Assembly: GCA_945862215.1 (NCBI GenBank)
Contig: CAMAXY010000008.1
Span: forward strand, 18,880 to 82,879
DNA length: 64,000 bases
Direction of reading: 5' to 3'
Origin: Singulisphaera sp. GP187
GTDB taxonomy: Bacteria > Planctomycetota > Phycisphaerae > Phycisphaerales > SM1A02
The notes under the pieces were generated by a model that worked only from the letters and a program-made list of their open reading frames with translations, did not search any database and was not told the DNA's origin. A program made the position numbers and the translations under genes. Of the stretch, positions 7,746-15,299 are shown piece by piece; the first letter of the stretch is position 1; each line of letters begins with the position of its first letter.

Positions 7746-9048
7746 TTGGATTGACTGCGATTGCAGCATGAGCTGCTGCAGTTCCTGCAACGAAACCACT
7801 TGCCCAAGCCCACTGAAAACTGAATCCTCCGATTCGCCCATCGACATCGAGCATTTCTCCACAAAGAAAAAGTCGCGGACATTTCAGGCTTTCAAGTCGA
7901 TCGATGTTCAGTTCAGCCAAGGGCACTCCTCCAGCTGTCGTTTCTGCGGCTGTAAATCCGCGCGTTCCACTTGGGATGACTTCGCATGCAGTCAGGCTTC
8001 GTACAAGCGAATTGCGTCTTTCACGCGTCATTTGTTGCACTCCACATGCTGGATCGACGGCAGCTTGCAAACACGCTGCGCGAAGAAATCGCTCTGGAAG
8101 TCGTCCTCGAAGAAAAGCCAAAAGACTTTGTCCTTTCGTTTGCACGAGTTCCTGCTCGAGCGATTCTGATCGCACTCCAGGCATCCAATTGATTCTCAAA
8201 CGCGCATTTGGATCGACATCCAAAAGATGAAGCCAGTGTCGACTGACATCGAGGACCGCTGGCCCAGTGAGACCGAAATGTGCGCAAAGCACTGCGCCGC
8301 AAACGGGAGCAATTGGCTTGCCAGCCATATCGCGGGCTGGCGTTCCATCAGCACGAATCGCCGTCAATTCTGCGGGAAGTGCAAGACCGCTGAGCGCCGT
8401 CAGCCAATGATCGCTTTGGAGAGTGAGTGGAACAAGAGCGGGGACGACGAGAGGGGTGATCGAATGTCCCAGGGATCGAGCGATTGTGAAACCGTGGCCG
8501 TCTGATCCAGATTTTGGAAGGCTCATACCACCCATACAAAGGATGACGGTGCGAGCGAGCATTTTCTCTGCACCGAATTGAATCTGGAAGCCACCATCAA
8601 CTTGAACAACACTTTCAACTCGTTGAGGGTGAAGGATTTTCACTCCTGCTGAATGCGCAGCACTCACCAGCGCATCAAGCACACTTCGAGCTTTATCGGT
8701 CGTGGGAAAAAGTTTCCCAGTTTCCTCGCGCTTCAGTCCAACTCCACATTCTGTGAAAAAATCGATTGTTGATTCGACTGGGAATCGGCGCAGAATTCTT
8801 TTAATCAACTGCGGTGAGCCGCCTGAATAGTCTCGTTCATCAACTGCGTGGTGCGTGACATTGCATCTGCCGCCGCCTGCAACAAGAATCTTTGCGCCAA
8901 GTGTTCGAGCACCGTCGATGGCAACGACTTGTAGAGTCGGACTTTCGCGCGCTGCCCAAATTGCAGCGAATAGTCCAGCAGCACCTGCGCCAATGATTGC
9001 AATGTCAACGGGCGGGTGAGAGAGAGTGTCAGCGCTCGAATCGTTCAC
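7735..9048 (-). CDS. FAD-dependent oxidoreductase, HI0933/BaiN-like
   Basis: 437 residues from a GTG that overlaps the stop of the upstream peptidase (GTGA). The N-terminus has the FAD-binding GAGAAGLFAA loop (about residues 21-30), and the family signature GGGRCNVTH follows (about residues 59-67). A late FLCGEMLDVDGRIGGFSFQWAWASG stretch, split here only by description, matches the family's C-terminal FAD site. Relatives are cytoplasmic flavoproteins of poorly known function. It is the last gene of a long minus-strand run. Whether it works with the peptidases upstream is unclear. Confidence 0.87.
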   Translation of the reverse strand: MNDSSADTLSHPPVDIAIIGAGAAGLFAAIWAARESPTLQVVAIDGARTLGAKILVAGGGRCNVTHHAVDERDYSGGSPQLIKRILRRFPVESTIDFFTECGVGLKREETGKLFPTTDKARSVLDALVSAAHSAGVKILHPQRVESVVQVDGGFQIQFGAEKMLARTVILCMGGMSLPKSGSDGHGFTIARSLGHSITPLVVPALVPLTLQSDHWLTALSGLALPAELTAIRADGTPARDMAGKPIAPVCGAVLCAHFGLTGPAVLDVSRHWLHLLDVDPNARLRINWMPGVRSESLEQELVQTKGQSLLAFLRGRLPERFLRAACLQAAVDPACGVQQMTRERRNSLVRSLTACEVIPSGTRGFTAAETTAGGVPLAELNIDRLESLKCPRLFLCGEMLDVDGRIGGFSFQWAWASGFVAGTAAAHAAIAVNPIKS

Positions 9049-10799
9049 GGCTTCGCAGAAAGAGTAAAACTCTCCTCGATATCACGGAATTTCTCGCCGC
9101 TATATTTCACTCGAACTGCAGCGCCAGCTTTACCTTGCACGATGAATCGAAAAGTTTCTGTTGAAAGTCCAGTGATTCCTCCTTCGACGGCAAGTTCCTG
9201 CGGATTGAAACGAACAGGTTCGAATGTGGTGCCAAGTCGTTGTGGCATCGGGCCAGCGGAGACAACGGTTATGTTGGCTCCGTCGACTGTCAATCGATCA
9301 GGCATTCCGATGTGCTTCTTCTCTGCACGCACAGTGCGGGTTGGTATGCGGCGATCATTGGCGATTTCAATCGTAATCATCCAAAGGCCATCACTCATCT
9401 GCTTGATGAGAATGGACTGGAATCGAAGCAGTGGCATCTGCTCGGCGTGAAATGCGGTGAAGGCAAAGTTTCGGTGCGCTTCTTCTTCCAACATAAAAGG
9501 GGGCGGAATTCGGCTTGACCATTTATTCCCACCGCCGATCAAGACAGTTCCATATTCGGGATGCTGCATTTCTTTCCAGTCTGTCGTTGTCTGTCCAAAG
9601 AGCAAGCGATCGCGCCAATGAGTCATCTGTTCTGGTGAAGGATCAGATCCATTTTGCAGAATGCGCTTGTCACTCCAGAGTTCGTTGGTGAAGGTGATCA
9701 CCCCAAGCGATTCTGCGAGCCAATTCACAAATCCGCCGTGAACGGTGTAAAGATCCTGATAGATCACCATTGATCGATAGAAGGGGAGCATCTCTGCACC
9801 AACATTTGCAATCGAGTCATATGTTGCTCGATCGGCTCCGACATATTCACCCTCCAGATAATTTGCGCCCGGTCCGCGCAAAATCATTCCGCCAGCATTG
9901 TGATAACTCTGGCCTGCGGCAATGTTGGGATGCTTCAAAATCCACTGTGAAATAGCCTTTGTTTCTGGGAAACAAAATGGAAAGTCTCCAGCACCGCCTT
10001 GCACATGTTCTGGCTGCCAGTCGGCGGCCCAATTTCGATTCATGTCATAACCACCTGGGCCGTCTTCGTTGACTCGGCCATCACCATCATTGTCGATTCC
10101 TTCACTCCCAGCCATGGACCACGCTCCATACTCCATCGTTCCGTCAGGACGAAGTTCTGTCGATACGCGTTCGAGAATGCGCGGATCGCGTGCATTTCGG
10201 CGATGCGAACCATGTGGATCTTTTCGCCACATCTGTCCGATGGAACCATCACCGTCAAGATCATCTGGTCCATCTTCATCGCAGACCCCATCTCGATCAT
10301 CATCCGTGGGTTGCATTCCAGTTCGCGAGGAGTGCGGACTATTTTGCTGGTTGAACCAGTTCGCGCGTCCATCTGGATTGACTGCAGGAAGAAAATAGAA
10401 AGCGCATCGATCGACGAGTTCCGTCAACGCCGGAACTTTTCCGTACGCGCGGCAGAGATAGTCGACGGAATACATCACCGTTTCAGTCGCTTGGATTTCA
10501 TTTCCATGAATGTTGCCATCAATCCACATCGCAGGCTTGGAAGTATCTGCGCCAGTCGCTGGATTATTGAGAATGATGACAATCAGTGGTCGATTCTGCG
10601 ATGTTCTGCCGATTTCCTGAAGTGAGAGCAAATTTGGATACGCAGTCACCAAATCATTCGCCATCTTGAGCACATCTGGATAGTCATAGAAACGATTCCA
10701 TGCAATCAGGACTTTGCCAGGCAATTGCTGTTGCGCTGATGCCGATGCGACTGGAATCATGATGATGAGTAGTGTTGAAAACAATCTTTTAAAATTCAC
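9045..10799 (-). CDS. M14-family zinc carboxypeptidase, secreted, with Asp-rich loops
   Basis: 584 residues from a GTG at 10799 that overlaps the previous stop by 4 bp. A longer frame reaches an ATG at 10871 but would run into the upstream gene. Residues 1-22 form a signal peptide ending in ASA. The M14 zinc motif HxxE is present as HGNE (H98, E101), the third ligand as SYHNAGG, and the catalytic Glu as FTNELW. Asp-rich calcium-loop-like insertions (DDDRDG, DLDGDGSIG, DNDGDG) lie around residues 165-255. It should remove C-terminal residues or act on peptides or peptidoglycan outside the cytoplasm. It is paired with an inactive homologue upstream. Confidence 0.87.
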   Translation of the reverse strand: MNFKRLFSTLLIIMIPVASASAQQQLPGKVLIAWNRFYDYPDVLKMANDLVTAYPNLLSLQEIGRTSQNRPLIVIILNNPATGADTSKPAMWIDGNIHGNEIQATETVMYSVDYLCRAYGKVPALTELVDRCAFYFLPAVNPDGRANWFNQQNSPHSSRTGMQPTDDDRDGVCDEDGPDDLDGDGSIGQMWRKDPHGSHRRNARDPRILERVSTELRPDGTMEYGAWSMAGSEGIDNDGDGRVNEDGPGGYDMNRNWAADWQPEHVQGGAGDFPFCFPETKAISQWILKHPNIAAGQSYHNAGGMILRGPGANYLEGEYVGADRATYDSIANVGAEMLPFYRSMVIYQDLYTVHGGFVNWLAESLGVITFTNELWSDKRILQNGSDPSPEQMTHWRDRLLFGQTTTDWKEMQHPEYGTVLIGGGNKWSSRIPPPFMLEEEAHRNFAFTAFHAEQMPLLRFQSILIKQMSDGLWMITIEIANDRRIPTRTVRAEKKHIGMPDRLTVDGANITVVSAGPMPQRLGTTFEPVRFNPQELAVEGGITGLSTETFRFIVQGKAGAAVRVKYSGEKFRDIEESFTLSAKP

Positions 10800-12505
10800 G
10801 GGATGACCTCCGATGGCAGCGTGACTTTCTCGCCAGTGATCGAGGCGCGATATGTTCCGCTTGGTTTCCAAGTTGCTTCAAGAATGATTGGTTCAGATGA
10901 TGATGACTCAACGAGCCACCGAAATGACTTGCGTCCACCAGCGCCAGTCAGTCCATCGATGATGGTCATTCGTTGGCCAGAGAGAATTCGATATTTTGGA
11001 GTAGAAATCCGAACAATAATTGGGAAGGGTTTGTGATTGATTCGCCCCATTTCCGTGACGGTCGGCAACCAACCATCATTCACAATCTCCGCTTCGATTT
11101 CATAGATGCCAGGTGCAGTCAATTTCGAAGTTAAATTACAAAGAGAAATCTTCGGTTGTCGCTTTGCCAGTTCGCTCAGAAATGCAGCGACCGCATCTGC
11201 GATCTTGGGGATTTCACTCGGAGGCGGATTTGATCGGAAACCAGTGAGAAATCCACCAATTTCAACTGGACCAAGAGTTGGATGATTGAAGGGTGTCCAA
11301 GGGAGAAATCCTCGACCTGCTTGATCACGGTCGCTCCACGCAAGCCATCCAGCGGCTTCTTCATCGGCAGGTTTTTCAGGAGGCGCAGGTGTTGCAGGCG
11401 CAGTGGCAACAGCTGGCGCAGCGGGATCAACTGGCGCAGCGGGAACAGGTGAAGGATCTGGTCGGCCCCAAACTTGAGTCGCAAATGTTGGAATTCCTCG
11501 ATGGGCATAGAGCCAAAGTGCGAATGAGCCTGATGGATCACACTCAGTCGAACGAGCTTGGCCAGAAAGTTCGCGCCACTTGCGTCCCATTTCTTCCCAA
11601 GTTGCAGCGTCGCCAGAATCCAAAGCAATTGGAGTTTTCCCAGTGACATCGCGCGCTTTCGAATCCGGAGTCTTCACCAAATTATCCCAGCGTCCAATCA
11701 CAAGTGCGCCGATGATCCGCGGATGTTCAAGCACGAACTTCACAAGTGATTGCGATTCGGGCTCACTCAATTGAAACTGGCCAGCTGAGGGATTGAATTC
11801 AGGCCAAAGATGTGGAAAGTTGCGGTCAATATCAACGCCACCTATGTCATCTTCAGCAATGAGTCCGTCGTGATCTGAGTCCAAACCTTCGGTATAAAGC
11901 GTATAAATTGCTCGTTGATCTTTCGTTGTGTCTGGAGTTCGCAGCAGTCGAGGCTCGCCTGGATCTGCGAGATGAGTTGGCGGATCATTCGCAGGTGGGT
12001 TGAGCCTGCGCATCATCGTGATTGCGCCATCAGCGTTGATGTCTTGCGCAGGATCTTCATCGATGCGTCCATCGCGATCTTCGTCGACTGGTCTGGCATT
12101 GCGATTTGCGCGACCATCTGATTTCATGAAGGTATCGAGAAACACATCAGGATTCGCGCACGGGATGACATAAAAAGTATTCTTCTTCAGGATCTCTGGC
12201 ATTTCAAGAAGTTTCTTGATTGCTGCGACGGAGATTGCAACGGAACTCGGACGACTTCCATCGAGTCCGCTGACAAGAAGGATTGCGGGTTTCTTCTCTG
12301 CATCGACAATATTTTCACTGAGTGTTATCAATTCAATCGGCTGGCCAGTCCATGATTTTCCGATGGTGGCAATCGATGCTCTTGCTGGATTGTTTTGGAC
12401 AATCGTGTTCACTTGCACCATCGCATCTCGCACAGAAGTGTTCTCTGCAACCGACGGGTCCGTGAAGAGTCCCAATGTAAGAATTGTGAGCGGAATCCAG
12501 AACAT
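10796..12505 (-). CDS. M14 carboxypeptidase-like protein, predicted catalytically inactive
   Basis: 569 residues with a signal peptide (residues 1-20, ending SVA). The overall order matches the downstream M14 enzyme: strand KPAILLVSGLDGS, then NPD, Asp-rich EF-hand-like loops (DEDRDGRIDED, DSDHDGLIAEDD), DRNFPHLWPEF, and a C-terminal beta domain. The zinc and catalytic residues are gone: HxxE is replaced by D82-G-S-R85, the third His region reads VIGRWDN, and the catalytic Glu region reads FATQVW instead of FTNELW. A Pro/Ala-rich loop lies around residues 355-385. I infer a pseudopeptidase that may bind the same ligand or partner the active enzyme. Confidence 0.8.
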   Translation of the reverse strand: MFWIPLTILTLGLFTDPSVAENTSVRDAMVQVNTIVQNNPARASIATIGKSWTGQPIELITLSENIVDAEKKPAILLVSGLDGSRPSSVAISVAAIKKLLEMPEILKKNTFYVIPCANPDVFLDTFMKSDGRANRNARPVDEDRDGRIDEDPAQDINADGAITMMRRLNPPANDPPTHLADPGEPRLLRTPDTTKDQRAIYTLYTEGLDSDHDGLIAEDDIGGVDIDRNFPHLWPEFNPSAGQFQLSEPESQSLVKFVLEHPRIIGALVIGRWDNLVKTPDSKARDVTGKTPIALDSGDAATWEEMGRKWRELSGQARSTECDPSGSFALWLYAHRGIPTFATQVWGRPDPSPVPAAPVDPAAPAVATAPATPAPPEKPADEEAAGWLAWSDRDQAGRGFLPWTPFNHPTLGPVEIGGFLTGFRSNPPPSEIPKIADAVAAFLSELAKRQPKISLCNLTSKLTAPGIYEIEAEIVNDGWLPTVTEMGRINHKPFPIIVRISTPKYRILSGQRMTIIDGLTGAGGRKSFRWLVESSSSEPIILEATWKPSGTYRASITGEKVTLPSEVIP

Positions 12506-12508
12506 GTA

Positions 12509-13231
12509 TTACATCTCCGTTGAAAGCGTTGCGTTATCCATTGTGTACAAGCCAACGAGCCACTTTTCCACAACATACGGATCGATATGAAAAACACCTT
12601 CAAGCGTTCCGACACGGACAACATGCCGCTTCGAGTTGTCGGCAGGCGTGACGAGTTTCACTTCGATTGCGTCATACGGCGAAGGCGGAACGCCGATGCA
12701 ACAACCATCCCACTGATTCAGCATGACGAGACATTCACTCGATTCTGTGACAATGAGTGGAAATGCGATGAATCCAGAGATTCGGACATACGCACCATTG
12801 AGCATTGCAATGCGCTGTGGAATTTCTCTTTCGCCCAGGCGGGGGATGTATGTGTCTGAGGTGCTCATGAGCAATTCCCATGACACTTGATATGGACTTT
12901 CTTTTGTTCCTTTGCCCTGGATGACAAATTTCCCATCTGCTAAAATCTCTCCATCTTTTTCAACGAGTTTGCCTGGACGAACCTTTGCGTCTTTAATAGT
13001 TTGATCAAGCCCTTTGGTGAATGTTCCAAGAGTTGGTGATGCAGCAGATGGCTCGGCGGCGAATGGTGTTTTCGGCGCGGCAGGTGGGGGAGTGATCGTT
13101 GCGACCGTAGTTGCTGCGCTTGTCGCAGTTTCTCTCTCCGAAGTGGGCGCGACTTCTGGGGCAGAAATTAAAAAGAGAGCAGCAAGTCCAGCGGCAATTA
13201 GAATCGAGATTGTGATCCAGAATGTTCGCAC
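12509..13231 (-). CDS. DUF3299 domain protein with N-terminal membrane anchor
   Basis: The frame is open to 13444, but the upstream part overlaps the permease gene. The GTG at 13231 gives 240 residues starting with a hydrophobic anchor (about residues 4-22), so I chose it. An Ala/Thr/Pro linker follows, then a domain with VRISGFIAFPL and DGCCIGVPPSPYDAIEV, typical of DUF3299. Proteins of this family often sit beside LolD/MacB-type ABC genes, in some bacteria in zinc-related loci. Here it directly follows such a permease. The domain is probably periplasmic and its molecular role is unknown. Start confidence is moderate because no clear Shine-Dalgarno precedes it. Confidence 0.72.
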   Translation of the reverse strand: MRTFWITISILIAAGLAALFLISAPEVAPTSERETATSAATTVATITPPPAAPKTPFAAEPSAASPTLGTFTKGLDQTIKDAKVRPGKLVEKDGEILADGKFVIQGKGTKESPYQVSWELLMSTSDTYIPRLGEREIPQRIAMLNGAYVRISGFIAFPLIVTESSECLVMLNQWDGCCIGVPPSPYDAIEVKLVTPADNSKRHVVRVGTLEGVFHIDPYVVEKWLVGLYTMDNATLSTEM

Positions 13232-13256
13232 GGGTAGTTTCGTAGGAATTAAAAGA

Positions 13257-14582
13257 CTATGCGATTGGTCGCAAGTGTCGAGCAACAGGAGTGCGATAAG
13301 ACTTAATTGCAGGAATGATTCCAGCCAGAGCAGCGAGCACAACTGCGCCAGCCATGACAAGCGCAGCCGAGCGAGCATCGATTGTTCCTGCGACTGTGAT
13401 TCCAATGCGCTGTGCAAGAATTGTGCTTGCAATTGAACTTCCACCTAAGGCAAGAATTGCCCCCAGTATCGCGCCAATCAGGCCAATCAACGTGCTTTCT
13501 GTGATGGCAAGAGCAAAGACTCTCCACGCACTTGCTCCTAGGACGCGCAAGACTGCAACTTGTCGGCGACGAAGTTCCATCGAAGCAACCATCGCAAGCA
13601 TGATGCTGATCGCACTCGAGACCAGCACCACAACCGCCATTGCAAGGAAGAGCCAGTCAATATCACCAACGATGGCCATCAATCGTCCGATCTGTTGTGC
13701 AGGTTGGGCAACTGTGATTGCCATGTCGCGGCGAAGTCGGTCGAATTGCCCAGCGATGGATGCAGATGCATCGCTGCCGGGTCGAGTTGGAAGTCGCAGA
13801 AGAATGCCTGTCACAAGTTTGTCAGCATCGGTCAAGTCTGCAGCTTCAACATGTTCATGTTCATGGGCATGATCGTGGCCTGCATGATCTTCCTCTGCCT
13901 CCGCTTCATGTTCTGCACGCGCGGCATTCTCTCGACGATCTTCTGCATGAATGATCCAAGTACTTTGCAGATTGGTAAAAAGCGCACGATCATGAGCAGA
14001 TCCAGTCGGTTTCAGAATGCCAACAACCTCGTATGGATGGTCCGCATGTTGATGACCACCTTCTCTGCTCCCACCAGTTCCGTGAGAAAAGACAATTTTC
14101 TGACCGACGCTCAATCCATGTTCACTCGCAGCTTGCGATCCAGCGACGACCTGAAAATCTTCAGCAAATGCTTTCCCAGAGGCATATTGGAATGGTTGAC
14201 CACTGACAGGTTCGAAGTTGCTCAAGAACTCTGTGGTTGTAGCCATGACTGGACTTCCGCGAAATGAATCGCCAAGTTGAGTTGGAATTGCCCATTGCCA
14301 AGGAAAACTATTCTTGATCTCTTCACATTTCGCCCATGCAATTGGATTCGCAGGAGCGTTGGCATAAAAAAGTCCGTTGAGAACTCCAACGAGTGGGCTT
14401 GCGTCCGCGCTCACGAGAAGATGAATATTTCCAGTTCCGCGCCGAAATGCTTGCGATGCTGCTTCACGAAGCGACATCAGCACCAAGAGCAGCGCCACTG
14501 CAATGGCAACCATTGCGACGGTGACAGAACTTGCCAAGAGTCGTACACGAAGGCTTCGCAGCACGATGATCATGTCATTCAT
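13257..14582 (-). CDS. ABC transporter permease, FtsX/MacB type, with His-rich periplasmic loop
   Basis: 441 residues. There is one N-terminal helix (about residues 14-37), a large periplasmic domain, and three C-terminal helices (about residues 310-435), the four-helix FtsX/MacB/LolC plan. The periplasmic domain contains an acidic and histidine-rich stretch (about residues 220-245; AGHDHAHEHEH), plus a smaller GGHQHADH patch nearby. Such loops usually bind Zn, Ni or Cu. The ATPase gene overlaps its start by 4 bp, and the DUF3299 gene follows. FtsX-type systems extrude or mechanically act on lipoproteins or enzymes rather than import solutes. The metal link is inference. Confidence 0.85.
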   Translation of the reverse strand: MNDMIIVLRSLRVRLLASSVTVAMVAIAVALLLVLMSLREAASQAFRRGTGNIHLLVSADASPLVGVLNGLFYANAPANPIAWAKCEEIKNSFPWQWAIPTQLGDSFRGSPVMATTTEFLSNFEPVSGQPFQYASGKAFAEDFQVVAGSQAASEHGLSVGQKIVFSHGTGGSREGGHQHADHPYEVVGILKPTGSAHDRALFTNLQSTWIIHAEDRRENAARAEHEAEAEEDHAGHDHAHEHEHVEAADLTDADKLVTGILLRLPTRPGSDASASIAGQFDRLRRDMAITVAQPAQQIGRLMAIVGDIDWLFLAMAVVVLVSSAISIMLAMVASMELRRRQVAVLRVLGASAWRVFALAITESTLIGLIGAILGAILALGGSSIASTILAQRIGITVAGTIDARSAALVMAGAVVLAALAGIIPAIKSYRTPVARHLRPIA

Positions 14583-15277
14583 CGGACTGCCTCCGTTGGC
14601 GCAAACTGCGAAACTTCGACAATTCTTGTGAATGCCTCGCGCAGAGAAGGATCGTGACTTGTCACGATCAGCGCAGCTCCCGCAGTTCGCGCAGCTTCTT
14701 TGATCAGATCAATTGCTGCGCGAGCGTTTGCAGGATCGAGGCTTGCAGTTGGTTCATCTGCAAGCACAACGCATGGTTCGCCTGCTACGGCACGCGCGAC
14801 GGCCACACGTTGCTGTTGACCAACAGAAAGCATTTCGATTGGAGAATGTGGATCTGCGATTGCAAGTTTGCTCAGTGCAGATTCTGCGCGCGAACGCTGC
14901 TGAGAAGTCGAGTATCCCGCCAACATCAGCGCCATCATGACATTTTCAAGAGCTGTAAAACCTTGCAGCAAGTTGAAGGTCTGAAAGATCATTCCAATGT
15001 TCTTGCCACGAAATGTATCCCGCTGTGCGCCGTGAAGGCCTAAAATATTGGTCCCGCGGATTCGGATTTCGCCGGCGGAAGCATCATCGATTCCTGCAAC
15101 CAAGTGAAGCAATGTCGACTTCCCAGATCCAGACGAACCTGCGAGCAGGACATGTTCTCCAGATGCAACATGAAAATATGGAATCGAAAGTTGGAAGCCT
15201 CTGCGATACGCAAAGTGCAACCCTGAAATCTCAATTCCAGAAGTGGCGGCAGACTGTTCGGAAGATGCGCTGTTCAT
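14579..15277 (-). CDS. ABC transporter ATP-binding protein, LolD/MacB-like
   Basis: 232 residues. Walker A is GSSGSGKST (about residues 47-55), the signature loop is LSVGQQQRVAVARA (about residue 140), and Walker B is VVLADEPTAS. A Q-loop (FQTFNLL) and an H-loop (VTSHD) are present. Size and motifs place it with the LolD/FtsE/MacB ATPases that pair with FtsX-type permeases. It overlaps the permease by 4 bp and starts 22 bp after the recG stop. It is expected to energise the adjacent permease at the cytoplasmic face of the inner membrane. Confidence 0.9.
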   Translation of the reverse strand: MNSASSEQSAATSGIEISGLHFAYRRGFQLSIPYFHVASGEHVLLAGSSGSGKSTLLHLVAGIDDASAGEIRIRGTNILGLHGAQRDTFRGKNIGMIFQTFNLLQGFTALENVMMALMLAGYSTSQQRSRAESALSKLAIADPHSPIEMLSVGQQQRVAVARAVAGEPCVVLADEPTASLDPANARAAIDLIKEAARTAGAALIVTSHDPSLREAFTRIVEVSQFAPTEAVR

Positions 15278-15299
15278 TTTTTAAGCCTAGTTCAATTGG

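Noticed and set aside
9999..10625. 208-residue plus-strand frame over the M14 gene
   Set aside because: It is antisense to the well-supported carboxypeptidase. The repeated Ile/Ser/His pattern reflects the opposite-strand Asp-rich loops.
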